From Nitrincola iocasae (GTDB lineage Bacteria > Pseudomonadota > Gammaproteobacteria > Pseudomonadales > Balneatricaceae), in assembly GCF_008727795.1 (NCBI RefSeq), contig NZ_CP044222.1:3038001-3102000 (forward strand): a stretch of 64,000 bases of DNA, given 5' to 3'. Numbering within the stretch: position 1 is the stretch's first letter; each line of letters begins with the position of its first letter. The translations under genes were made by a program, and so were the position numbers. The notes under the pieces are model-generated. The model was given only the letters and a program-made list of their open reading frames with translations. It made no database searches and was not told where the DNA came from. This document shows positions 8,477-16,440 of the stretch, one piece after another.

Positions 8477-10570
8477 TCAAGCAGGAGGGCCACTATTGCG
8501 GGATGAATGGCGATGAGCGGCGACTGCTTCAATGAATGCAGGCGCCGTTTCAGCAGCCTTGGCACTCTTGGCCAGCAGGATACCCTTGTTCGTTTCTTGC
8601 AGAGAGTGATCAATACCGGCCATGTCCAGCAACTTCCGTCCGGCACCTAAAGCCAGTAGCGTTTTACCGTGTCTGAACATATCTGTTAAAAACTCCATAG
8701 TATGGTCGTTGCCTGCGAGTGCCTGGACGGCATCGCAACCATCAGGCAGCACCACAGCATCGAAGAGAACCCCCGGAGAGTTTTCCATCGACTTGCCCGC
8801 TTGTATTTTCTCACCGCAGGAACCCGTAAACAGACCCACGCGTGGCCCCACCCAATGTACGACAGCACCCGCATCGGTGAGGATATCATAAAGACTGGCA
8901 AGAGAGGCATGCTGGACGCCACTCTCAACCAGCATGGCAATCTGGCGGGTACGAATACCACCGTCACCCGGTAGCGCCATCAGTGACAAGGCAGGAGAAA
9001 CGGTGACCTCAGGCAAGGGTGGATCAGCAATGACCTTAGACATGGCAGCAGGCACCTCCATACCCAGACCAGCAGCAACTTTGGCGGCCAGTTGTACTGA
9101 AACGTTTACTAATGAAGATAGCATCCTTTCACGTATGGCGCGAACTCCGACCTTACTCAGTTCGAAGCGGAAGGCAGCTATAATATGTTCTTTTTCGGCT
9201 GCTGTCTGACTGTCAAAAAACAGGGTGGCCTGGACATAGTGCTCGAAAAATTTCTCCGGCTTTCCACGCACTTTATCTACCTCAAGGACCTCAGGAAAGG
9301 ACTCAAACCCGGAGGCTCCGATCAGAAGGGGGCAGCCACCGGCCAATGAATTCGGCTCATAGGCAATACGCCCTGAAGGCACGGCTTGACGATGCATGCC
9401 ATCACGCTGGTTATTCTGTATTGAGGCAAGCGGTGCATTGACTGGAATTTCGTGGAAGTTAGCACCACCGAGTCGAGTGATCTGCGTATCCACATAGGAA
9501 TGGATGCGACCGGCAAGCAATGGATCATTGGAGAAGTCGATGCCCGGTATAATGTGCGCGGTACAGAAGGCAACCTGTTCGGTTTCGGCGAAAAAGTTAT
9601 CCGGGTTGCGATTAAGCACCATGCGCCCGACAGGCGTCAGAGGTACCAATTCTTCCGGTATCAGCTTGGTCGCGTCAAGCACATCGAAGCTGAAGCTTTC
9701 TGCCTGTTCTTCGGTGAAAATCTGTAGCCCCAACTCCCATTCCGGGAATTCCCCAGACTCGATGGCCTCCCACAAATCACGCCGATGAAAATCAGGATCC
9801 GCACCGGCTATCTTCACCGCTTCATCCCAGACCAGAGAATGGGTTCCCAGCAGCGGCTTCCAGTGGAACTTGCAGAATACCGATTCACCCTGCGCGTTAA
9901 CCAGGCGAAAGGTATGCACGCCAAAGCCCTGCATCATCCGATAACTGCGGGGTATCCCACGATCCGACATCACCCACATCAGCATATGTGTGGACTCCGG
10001 CATCAGCGAAACAAAATCCCAGAAGGTATCATGCGCAGACCCGGCCTGTGGCATACCATGATGCGGTTCCGGCTTGAGGGCGTGAACCAGATCAGGAAAC
10101 TTCATCGCATCCTGAATAAAGAATACCGGTATGTTATTGCCGACCAGATCCCAGTTACCCTCATCGCTATAGAACTTCACGGCGAAACCACGGGCATCAC
10201 GCGCAGTGTCTTTTGAGCCACGCTCGCCAGCCACGGTGGAAAAGCGCACGAACACCGGAGTGATCTTCCCCTTTTCAGCGAACGGCGCGGCGCGAGTGTA
10301 CTGAGTCAACGTATCATAGGCTTCGAAGTAGCCGTGAGCGGCAGAACCGCGCGCATGGACGATGCGTTCAGGAATGCGTTCGTGATCAAAGTGGGTGATT
10401 TTTTCTCGCAGAATAAAATCTTCAAGTAACGAGGGTCCACGCAAACCGGCTTTCAAACTATTTTGATTATCCTCAATGCGAACACCTTGATTAGTGGTCA
10501 AGGTTGTAGCGTTCGCATCAGCACTGATGCCTGCTTGTGGCGACTGAGCTGGTTTTTTGTTCCTGGCCAT
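8477..10570 (-). CDS. katE: large-subunit monofunctional catalase (HPII type)
   Basis: This haem enzyme converts hydrogen peroxide to water and oxygen. At 697 residues it has the size of clade 2 large-subunit catalases. Visible features are the distal His in 'IVHARGSAAHGYF', the proximal haem Tyr in 'RIHSYVDTQITRLGG' and the catalase core to about residue 510. A flavodoxin/GATase1-like C-terminal domain (about 540-690, 'RQIAMLVESGVQHASLASLY') follows. The start has CGGAGAACATC before the ATG. In Enterobacteria katE is a sigma-S gene of stationary phase; here it sits in a similar stress block. A bifunctional catalase-peroxidase is encoded separately at 30639-32813, giving the cell two unrelated systems. 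Confidence 0.95.
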   Translation of the reverse strand: MARNKKPAQSPQAGISADANATTLTTNQGVRIEDNQNSLKAGLRGPSLLEDFILREKITHFDHERIPERIVHARGSAAHGYFEAYDTLTQYTRAAPFAEKGKITPVFVRFSTVAGERGSKDTARDARGFAVKFYSDEGNWDLVGNNIPVFFIQDAMKFPDLVHALKPEPHHGMPQAGSAHDTFWDFVSLMPESTHMLMWVMSDRGIPRSYRMMQGFGVHTFRLVNAQGESVFCKFHWKPLLGTHSLVWDEAVKIAGADPDFHRRDLWEAIESGEFPEWELGLQIFTEEQAESFSFDVLDATKLIPEELVPLTPVGRMVLNRNPDNFFAETEQVAFCTAHIIPGIDFSNDPLLAGRIHSYVDTQITRLGGANFHEIPVNAPLASIQNNQRDGMHRQAVPSGRIAYEPNSLAGGCPLLIGASGFESFPEVLEVDKVRGKPEKFFEHYVQATLFFDSQTAAEKEHIIAAFRFELSKVGVRAIRERMLSSLVNVSVQLAAKVAAGLGMEVPAAMSKVIADPPLPEVTVSPALSLMALPGDGGIRTRQIAMLVESGVQHASLASLYDILTDAGAVVHWVGPRVGLFTGSCGEKIQAGKSMENSPGVLFDAVVLPDGCDAVQALAGNDHTMEFLTDMFRHGKTLLALGAGRKLLDMAGIDHSLQETNKGILLAKSAKAAETAPAFIEAVAAHRHSSRNSGPPA

Positions 10571-10704
10571 GATGTTCTCCGATAAGGTGTGTAGGGGGAT
10601 AACCTGTATCGATTTTCATGTGGCTGCTGGGATCTGTCTGTTTGCTGGCGAACACTTGAGACAGGCTGTCCCTCTCTCAGCCACGCCACTCTGTTATGCG
10701 TAAA

Positions 10705-10718
10705 GTGTGATAACGCAC
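10705..10718 (+). promoter_or_regulatory. GTGTGATAACGCAC motif between katE and the PLD gene
   Basis: A near-identical copy of the 14-mer at 6763-6776, here 70 bases before the phospholipase D start and in the divergent interval with katE. It could serve either gene. Functional assignment is speculative. Confidence 0.3.
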
Positions 10719-10788
10719 TGACGCGACGGCCCGTGCTGGGCAACACTAGCTGACACACAGACTAGAAATGATTTGTCAGGAGTTACCG

Positions 10789-11997
10789 ATGGTCTTCAAA
10801 TCACCGGGAAAGATGCTGGAGCGTAAGATTGAACATCGCCACACTGTCTCTGATCCACAGTTTCGGCGCGAGATGTCCGTCTTGCTCGGCCCCACGATCG
10901 TGCCCGGCAATCAAGTAACTGCACTGCATAACGGCAAGGATATTTTTCCTGCGATGCTGCTGGCCATTCGTTCGGCACAGACATCAATCACCTTAGAAAC
11001 GCATATTTACTGGTCAGGTGAGGCGGGTGAAGCCTTCTCTGAAGCACTTTCCGAACGTGCCCGTGCCGACGTGCCGGTTAGCGTCATCATCGACTGGGTC
11101 GGTAGCTCCCGCATGGAGCAGTCGTTGTTGGACTCCATGCAGAGCGCCGGTGTGCAGGTATATCGATATCGTCCATTGCACTGGTACAATTTAGGCCATA
11201 TGAACAACCGCACTCATCGCAAATTGCTGGTAGTTGATGGCCACATCGGCTTCACCGGAGGCGTCGGGATCGCGGATCAGTGGACCGGCGATGGCGGCGA
11301 TCCCGACCACTGGCGAGACACGCATTACCGGGTTGAAGGGCCTGTAGTGGCACAGTTACAAGCGGCCTTCAACGACAATTGGATCAAGACCACTGACCAG
11401 GTACTGAATGGCCCGAGCTACTTTCCAGCCCTGCAGGCGCACGGCAAGATGGACGCCCAGGTATTTTTAGCTTCACCCTCCGGCGGTAGCGAGAGCATGC
11501 ACCTGATGTACTTGCTTGCGATCACCGCCGCCGAGTCGTCTATCGACCTGGCGGCGGCCTACTTTGTGCCCGACAAGCTGTTGATCAAGGCCTTGATCAC
11601 TGCCCGTAATCGCGATGTTCGCGTTCGTATTCTGTTACCTGGTCCACACATAGATGCGCTTACCGTCAAGCTAGCCTCCAAGTCAGATTGGGGCGCATTG
11701 CTGGACGCAGGTGTGGAGATTCATATCTATCAGCCAACTATGCTACATACCAAGCTATTGATCATCGATGAAGAGTTTGTCTCAGTGGGATCTACCAATT
11801 TCGACATGCGTTCGATTCGACTCAATGACGAAGCGAGTCTAAATATATACAGCAACGACTTTGCCACTCAGATGACAACAGTGTTCGAGAATGATCTGCT
11901 GGCAGCTGAGCCCTATTCACTTGCTCACTGGAACAGCCGTCCCTTATACGCAAAGCTCTCCGAAACAATTCTGCTCCCCATCAGATCACAGCTTTGA
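10789..11997 (+). CDS. cardiolipin synthase-like phospholipase D protein
   Basis: The 402-residue protein carries two HKD motifs, 'HRKLLVVDGHIGFTGG' and 'HTKLLIIDEEFVSVGSTNFD'. Each holds the His-x-Lys-x4-Asp that forms the PLD active site. The length and the absence of N-terminal membrane helices fit ClsB/YbhO-type cardiolipin synthases, which join phosphatidylglycerol or phosphatidylethanolamine headgroups at the inner membrane. The start at 10789 has AGGAG six bases upstream, better than the ATG at 10768. It belongs to the envelope-stress block and is divergent from katE. Confidence 0.87.
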   Translation: MVFKSPGKMLERKIEHRHTVSDPQFRREMSVLLGPTIVPGNQVTALHNGKDIFPAMLLAIRSAQTSITLETHIYWSGEAGEAFSEALSERARADVPVSVIIDWVGSSRMEQSLLDSMQSAGVQVYRYRPLHWYNLGHMNNRTHRKLLVVDGHIGFTGGVGIADQWTGDGGDPDHWRDTHYRVEGPVVAQLQAAFNDNWIKTTDQVLNGPSYFPALQAHGKMDAQVFLASPSGGSESMHLMYLLAITAAESSIDLAAAYFVPDKLLIKALITARNRDVRVRILLPGPHIDALTVKLASKSDWGALLDAGVEIHIYQPTMLHTKLLIIDEEFVSVGSTNFDMRSIRLNDEASLNIYSNDFATQMTTVFENDLLAAEPYSLAHWNSRPLYAKLSETILLPIRSQL

Positions 11998-12121
11998 TTG
12001 CGGTTAGCTAAGTTGGTCACCGCACAGACCCTTATTTGAGCTTGCATTAGTTTGGAAACCTCACCGTATACAGCTGGTGAGAGACAGACCCAAAACGCAA
12101 CAATTACCTGGAGATCAACTC

Positions 12122-12301
12122 ATGAGCACGCATCAGGTCAAAGTGAGTGAGCGCGACGAGAAAGGGAAGAACAAAGAAGTAGTCACCAAGGTCACCGACG
12201 ATAAAAACACGGAAACGAAGCATAAAACAGTGAAGTCTGGTGGCGAGCATGAAGCCGTGTTAGCCGATGTCAATAACGATAGCAAAAAGGTAACGAAATG
12301 A
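12122..12301 (+). CDS. small Lys/Asp-rich hypothetical protein
   Basis: A 59-residue, highly charged protein without a signal or membrane segment, rich in Lys, Asp, Glu and Thr ('VVTKVTDDKNTETKHKTVKS'). I do not recognise a family. The composition is like that of hydrophilin-type stress proteins, but this is only compositional. The start is supported by TGGAGATCAACTC. Its TGA overlaps the ATG of the following PRC-barrel gene (ATGA), which argues that it is genuinely translated and coupled to that gene. Confidence 0.65.
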   Translation: MSTHQVKVSERDEKGKNKEVVTKVTDDKNTETKHKTVKSGGEHEAVLADVNNDSKKVTK

Positions 12302-12690
12302 ATAATTCAACGATGCAACTGGACAGCGCCTTCGATGCCGCAGGAAAGCTGCAGGCCGGATTAGTTTTACTGAGCGCCTCCACTATTACCGGTGATGAAG
12401 TCTTCAACTTGCAGGATGAGAATCTTGGAAAAATTCAGGACATTATGCTCGATATCACTGAGGGCAAGATACGTTACGCGGTGTTGTCTTCGGGCGGATT
12501 CCTGGGCATGGGTGATCACCTGTTTGCGATTCCCTGGAGAGCTTTCAAACTGGACAAAGAGAACCATCGACTCCTTCTCGATATCGATCTCGACCGCCTG
12601 AAAAAGGCACCAGGTTTTAACAAGGATGAATGGCCGAATATGGCTGATCCCACCTGGAACGCAACTATCGATTCCTACTACACCCGGTGA
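12298..12690 (+). CDS. cytosolic PRC-barrel domain protein
   Basis: The 130-residue protein is mostly one PRC-barrel: 'GDEVFNLQDENLGKIQDIMLD' begins the fold and 'SGGFLGMGDHLFAIPWRAF' is the conserved centre, followed by 'LDIDLDRLKKAPGF'. There is no signal peptide, in contrast to the exported homologue at 5931-6491. It starts inside the stop of the preceding small gene (ATGA overlap). Such proteins are frequent in stress clusters with BON and catalase genes; the molecular role is unknown. Confidence 0.85.
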   Translation: MNNSTMQLDSAFDAAGKLQAGLVLLSASTITGDEVFNLQDENLGKIQDIMLDITEGKIRYAVLSSGGFLGMGDHLFAIPWRAFKLDKENHRLLLDIDLDRLKKAPGFNKDEWPNMADPTWNATIDSYYTR

Positions 12691-12719
12691 TCTGATCAAC
12701 CGGTAAACTGAGCACGGAA

Positions 12720-12746
12720 GATCCGGGTAATACCCCTACCCGGATC
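12720..12746. terminator. hairpin between PRC-barrel and DUF3185 genes
   Basis: A perfect 10-bp stem (GATCCGGGTA / TACCCGGATC) with a 7-base loop lies in the short gap between two same-strand genes. No T-run follows, so partial termination or mRNA stabilisation is more likely than a full stop. Confidence 0.5.
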
Positions 12747-12791
12747 GACCCTGCCAAAAAAACCATGCGGCGTGGCGAAAAGGAAATTGAA

Positions 12792-13007
12792 ATGACGAGT
12801 AATAAAATTCTGGCGTTGGTGTTGCTTGTGGTGGGTTTAATCCTGCTTTTCTTTGCATATCAATCATCCCAAGGTCTGGACGATCAGGTGTCAGAGGCCG
12901 TTACAGGCAACTTCACTGACTCCACTATCTGGTTTCTGATTATTGGTATAGCGTCAACCCTGGTCGGAGCTGGATTGCTGATGTTCGGAAAATCTGCAAG
13001 CAACTGA
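12792..13007 (+). CDS. DUF3185 family small membrane protein
   Basis: A 71-residue protein with two transmembrane helices ('ILALVLLVVGLILLFFAY' and 'TIWFLIIGIASTLVGAGLLM') joined by a short polar loop containing 'SSQGLDDQVSEAVTGNFTD'. This matches the DUF3185 family of stress-associated membrane proteins of unknown function. The start at 12792 has AAGGA upstream; the longer form from 12765 would add a charged stretch without a ribosome site. It ends 14 bases before the AI-2E family gene. Confidence 0.8.
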   Translation: MTSNKILALVLLVVGLILLFFAYQSSQGLDDQVSEAVTGNFTDSTIWFLIIGIASTLVGAGLLMFGKSASN

Positions 13008-13021
13008 CACAGGAATTCGCA

Positions 13022-14179
13022 ATGCCCGATGATATAAATGAATCCCAGGTTGCTAATAAAAACCCGGATAAACGGCTGTTCAACGCCGTTGAGATTCGCT
13101 TATTTCGCAGCACAGCAGTACTGTTTTCATTGGTTGCTCTGACCACGCTGGTCGGAATCATCGTATGGGCATTTAGCTGGTTACTCAGTATATTTTACAA
13201 CCTGCTCCTGTCGCTATCTCTCGCCGGCATCCTGGCTCTGGTGCTTTATCCAGTGGTGGAGTTTCTGGAAAGACGGCTCCGCCTACCGCACTTGCTGGCC
13301 ATCATTATTGTATTGTTGGTATTTTTTGTCATTATTGGTGGCCTTATTCTGCTACTCGTACCTATTCTAGTCAGCCAGGCTGTTCAGTTGATGAAGGTTT
13401 TACCCGAGCTACTGGCAAGCTGGCAGTCACATTTTTCCTTCAATTTTCCCGAACTCAGCTCCATGATTTCAAACGAAATGGAGGACAGCGACGGGGAGAA
13501 ATCCGAGCCTATCTTACCTGGTCTGGAAGACACGGGTAGAACCATCATGTCCTATCTGGGACTGTTAGCAGGTATCAGTTTTGTGCCCCTGTTTCTGTTT
13601 TTTACCCTACTGTCCAGAGGATTATTGCGAGAGAAGGTATCCGAACTTTTATCTGTCTTTCACAAGCCGACCCAGCAAAAATCATTGTATTTCATGGATA
13701 TGTTTGTGGAATACGTTTCAACATTCTTTCAGGGGCAACTGATCATCGCTGTTTGTATGGGTAGCCTGTATGCCGCGAGCTTTACGTTGATCGGTCTGGA
13801 GTTCGGTGTACTCATCGGGCTGGCACTGGGGCTACTGAATATCGTCCCCTTCCTGGGTTCTCTGATCGGCCTATTGGTGGTCCTGCCCATGGCTTATCTA
13901 CAGCCAGATGGCGGTATTGAGTTATTACTCTTGGCCGGCCTGGTATTCGCAGCAGTACAACTGATTGAAAGCTGGCTGCTGACACCGAAGATCATGGCCA
14001 ACCGATCAGGCCTACACCCCGCATTAGTAGTTATCTCACTGTTTTTCTGGGGCACTGTCCTGAGCGGTATTATCGGCATGGTGCTCGCAGTACCCCTGAC
14101 AGCCTTCTTCGTAGCCATCTGGAGCGAGATCAAAACCAGCCTGGAAAATGTACTTAATGGTCGAGGTGCCAAGCCATGA
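13022..14179 (+). CDS. AI-2E family (PerM-like) transporter
   Basis: A 385-residue integral membrane protein with about eight helices. The C-terminal half carries the family signature 'GLLNIVPFLGSLIGLL' and 'LTPKIMANRSGLHPALVVIS', followed by 'FWGTVLSGIIGMVLAVP'. The AI-2E exporter family includes TqsA and Na+/H+ antiporter-like members, so the transported species cannot be told. A second paralogue lies at 40165-41301 with the same motif layout. Its stop overlaps the start of the next gene (ATGA), showing translational coupling. Confidence 0.85.
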   Translation: MPDDINESQVANKNPDKRLFNAVEIRLFRSTAVLFSLVALTTLVGIIVWAFSWLLSIFYNLLLSLSLAGILALVLYPVVEFLERRLRLPHLLAIIIVLLVFFVIIGGLILLLVPILVSQAVQLMKVLPELLASWQSHFSFNFPELSSMISNEMEDSDGEKSEPILPGLEDTGRTIMSYLGLLAGISFVPLFLFFTLLSRGLLREKVSELLSVFHKPTQQKSLYFMDMFVEYVSTFFQGQLIIAVCMGSLYAASFTLIGLEFGVLIGLALGLLNIVPFLGSLIGLLVVLPMAYLQPDGGIELLLLAGLVFAAVQLIESWLLTPKIMANRSGLHPALVVISLFFWGTVLSGIIGMVLAVPLTAFFVAIWSEIKTSLENVLNGRGAKP

Positions 14180-14589
14180 CGGAAAAAGATAGCGTCCAAG
14201 ACAATGCCAGTGATAAGGACAACATCGAGGACATCACCAGCATTTTTAGAACTTTATCAGCTGATATGCTACATCTTGTCGTAGTAGAAACGAAACTGTT
14301 CGGGCACACGCTGCTGGCAATGATTGGACTCAGCCTGGTGATAGCACTGCTAGTCATCGGTGGATGGCTGTTTACCGGGGCAGCAGTAGCGATGGCACTG
14401 GTCAGCTTGCAGGCCTTCAGCCTGACAAGCGCCCTGCTGACGGTGGCGCTGATCAACCTGGTGCTGGCGACCCTAACATTCTGGCGACTGCGTTATATTA
14501 CACGAGACCTGACGTTTCGCCAGAGCCGGGCAAGCGTTAACAGCTTGATTACTCATGCCCGGACTGTCGTTGATACTGCAGAGCACTGA
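14176..14589 (+). CDS. YqjE-like phage-holin-fold membrane protein
   Basis: The 137-residue protein has an acidic N-terminal tail, an amphipathic stretch ('LSADMLHLVVVETKLFGHTL') and two transmembrane helices (about residues 50-75 and 80-105). This is the layout of YqjE/phage holin family III proteins, which are inner-membrane proteins of unknown function that usually travel with YqjD and YqjK. Consistent with that, convergent genes for a YqjD-like and a YqjK-like protein follow. The last 41 bases overlap the tail of the opposing gene. Confidence 0.7.
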   Translation: MTEKDSVQDNASDKDNIEDITSIFRTLSADMLHLVVVETKLFGHTLLAMIGLSLVIALLVIGGWLFTGAAVAMALVSLQAFSLTSALLTVALINLVLATLTFWRLRYITRDLTFRQSRASVNSLITHARTVVDTAEH

Positions 14590-14869
14590 GCAGGTCAGCA
14601 GGCTTGTACGAGCCGATAAGGCTGGAAACGATCTGCATGATTTTCATCTGGCTAGTCAGGAATCCGTAGACACGTTTGATCCCAGGCAGATTCAGGCGTT
14701 CAGCCAGTATGCCACAGACAAACGCAACAGGCAGTGCAGCAGGGTGGCGAGCCAAAGCTCGCACCTGATGCAGGTAGCTGTCGATACGTTGATGAATCGC
14801 ACCAGCCCGACGATCAATCTGGCCGCGCACCTGCGCGGCCTCGTGCCTTAACTGCTTGCAACTAGACAC
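14549..14869 (-). CDS. YqjK-like small hypothetical protein
   Basis: A 106-residue protein with a basic, helical N-terminal half ('GQIDRRAGAIHQRIDSYLHQ') and a moderately hydrophobic segment ('HPAALPVAFVCGILAERLNL'). I find no named domain with confidence. It starts at a GTG that overlaps the TAG of the upstream YqjD-like gene (TAGTG), so it is translationally coupled to it. This resembles the yqjD-yqjE-yqjK neighbourhood, but here the yqjE-like partner is on the opposite strand. The C-terminus overlaps the YqjE-like gene by 41 bases. Confidence 0.6.
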   Translation of the reverse strand: MSSCKQLRHEAAQVRGQIDRRAGAIHQRIDSYLHQVRALARHPAALPVAFVCGILAERLNLPGIKRVYGFLTSQMKIMQIVSSLIGSYKPADLLSALQYQRQSGHE

Positions 14870-15150
14870 TATGACCGACGTTTTAAGGCGGAAAGCAAGC
14901 TTCCTGCAGCAAAGGCTATGCCCAGGGAGATCAAAGGATTCTCTTGTACGAAGAGGCTAACGGTATTCATAGCTTCATCGGAGCGCTGCTTGGTTTTCTG
15001 TTTGGCATCTTTGACATAATCTTTCGCATCTTCGGCTTCATGGCGAATACGTTCTTCGGCCCTGCCCGCCGACTTGGCGATCTGATCAACTGACTCATGG
15101 GCACTTTCAGAAAAGCGGTCTGTGGTGGCGTGGTCGTTACTTTTACTCAT
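14869..15150 (-). CDS. DUF883 / ElaB-YqjD family protein
   Basis: The 93-residue protein is a long charged helix ('AGRAEERIRHEAEDAKDYVK') ending in a C-terminal membrane anchor with 'FVQENPLISLGIAFAAGSLL'. This is the hallmark of ElaB/YqjD/YgaM proteins, tail-anchored inner-membrane proteins that in E. coli bind ribosomes in stationary phase. That function is known only for the E. coli members. It is divergent from the mgtC-like gene across 243 bases, an interval in which I see no other gene. Confidence 0.85.
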   Translation of the reverse strand: MSKSNDHATTDRFSESAHESVDQIAKSAGRAEERIRHEAEDAKDYVKDAKQKTKQRSDEAMNTVSLFVQENPLISLGIAFAAGSLLSALKRRS

Positions 15151-15393
15151 GGTATTTTCTCCATTGCTAGGGATGAAACACGAGTGAAAGCTAATCAGCT
15201 TCCACTAGCATGTACCATGAAGTCTCTCGCATAGACGACCACCTGTCTGCGCGGCACCGAACAGAGTTCTGGCTTGTATCACTGCCTGCCACAGGTTAAA
15301 TTAATCAGCAGGTGCTAACCTTAAGTTGAACCTGGAATCAACGAGGCTCTTTCATTTTCCGCGATGCATTTTTAAATCCGTTGGTATAGTTAT

Positions 15394-15861
15394 ATGAGCT
15401 TGATACCTGATATTGATTGGAACATTGTCATACTGCATATCCGCGATTTATTGTTCGCTTATATCCTTGCTCTGCCAATTGGTTGGGACCGCGAAAAGCA
15501 TGAACGCACGGCGGGCCTGCGCACCTTTCCTCTGGTAGCTGTTGCTGCATGCGGCTACATGCTGGTCGGACTTCAGGTGCTAAGCTCAACAGATGCCGAA
15601 GCACGTGTTATGGAAGGTATTATTACCGGTATAGGATTTATTGGCGGGGGTGCCATCCTCAAAAATGTAGTCCAAGGTGAAAGCTTCGTTTCCGGTACAG
15701 CAACAGCGGCTAGCCTGTGGCTAACAGGCGCAATCGGTATATCAGTCGCCACCGGACGACTCGAAATTGCGCTGATTCTGAGTGTACTGACTTTCTTTAC
15801 CCTGCGAATCGTGACCCCGGCCAAAGCACTCTTACGCTCACAGGAAGACAAAACGCCCTGA
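15394..15861 (+). CDS. MgtC/SapB family membrane protein (short)
   Basis: A 155-residue protein consisting only of the MgtC membrane domain with about four to five helices. It carries the conserved 'GWDREKHERTAGLRTFPLVA', 'GIGFIGGGAILK' and 'GTATAASLWLTGAIG'. MgtC modulates the F1Fo ATPase and Mg2+/acid adaptation in pathogens; the short environmental versions lack the C-terminal ACT-like domain, as here, and their role is not established. No clear Mg2+ leader or riboswitch is visible upstream. Confidence 0.88.
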   Translation: MSLIPDIDWNIVILHIRDLLFAYILALPIGWDREKHERTAGLRTFPLVAVAACGYMLVGLQVLSSTDAEARVMEGIITGIGFIGGGAILKNVVQGESFVSGTATAASLWLTGAIGISVATGRLEIALILSVLTFFTLRIVTPAKALLRSQEDKTP

Positions 15862-15995
15862 AGCACTTATTAAGCGTTCCAACCAATGTTAGCGCCTCAA
15901 CTGCTGATTCAGAAAACAGCTGAATACTGAAAAGCCACAGTCATTTCTTTTCAACACCGCCACAAAACAACGCCCACTCTATTGCTATAAGCTTA

Positions 15996-16035
15996 TTCCA
16001 TTTAACAATAAATCTGATATATTAGATTTATCGCA
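15996..16035 (+). promoter_or_regulatory. promoter with operator, sulfur regulon site 1
   Basis: TTCCAT (15996-16001), a 16-base spacer and TATATT (16018-16023) form a promoter. The same two boxes at the same spacing precede the peroxiredoxin gene. The downstream half of the -10 starts TTAGA-N4-TCGCA (16022-16035), a degraded form of the TTAGA-N4-TCTAA palindrome found at two other promoters here. AAATCT-N8-AGATTT (16010-16029) gives a second dyad across the -10. This layout fits repression by an ArsR-type persulfide sensor (BigR/SqrR/YgaV class); the protein is not in the window. Confidence 0.6.
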
Positions 16036-16059
16036 ACAAATAGCAAATGAGCGCTTAAA

Positions 16060-16374
16060 ATGAAAATTGCCGTTACCAGTCAAAACCGCAAGACCGTTAC
16101 TGGGCATGCGGGCCGCTGTCGTAAGTTTTGGATCTATACGCTTGAGGAGAGTCGGGTAGTGGATAAATCATTGCTTGAGCTCAGCAAGGATGAGTCATTT
16201 CACGACAGTGATTCAAATGCACCTCACCCACTGGATAATATGAACATTCTGCTTACGGCGGAAGTAGGAAAAGGTTTATCAGCGCGCCTCGCCCGCAAAG
16301 GCATCCGTGTAGTGGTTACACAGGAAACTGATCCTGATAGTGCTATAAAGCAGCTCGTACAGACGACAGAATAA
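16060..16374 (+). CDS. NifX/NifB-type iron-molybdenum-cofactor-domain protein
   Basis: A 104-residue single-domain protein of the dinitrogenase iron-molybdenum cofactor-binding fold (NifX/NafY/NifB C-terminus). Signs are the N-terminal 'MKIAVTSQNRKTVTGHAGRC', with the His-Ala-Gly-Arg-Cys turn, and the later 'LLTAEVGKGLSARLARKGI'. No nitrogenase genes are present, so a role in FeMo cofactor assembly is unlikely. Stand-alone members are often found near sulfur and metal-cluster genes. It is first in a likely operon with the membrane protein at 16441, and both sit behind an operator-bearing promoter shared with the peroxiredoxin gene. Confidence 0.75.
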   Translation: MKIAVTSQNRKTVTGHAGRCRKFWIYTLEESRVVDKSLLELSKDESFHDSDSNAPHPLDNMNILLTAEVGKGLSARLARKGIRVVVTQETDPDSAIKQLVQTTE

Positions 16375-16440
16375 TTTCGCTAAACATTTACTCATACCCT
16401 AGAACGTTCTATACCAACCTCATAAGCAAGGAGGCCGCCG

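Noticed and set aside
16060..16374. Nitrogen-fixation gene
   Set aside because: The NifX-like fold occurs alone in many non-fixing bacteria and no nif gene is near.
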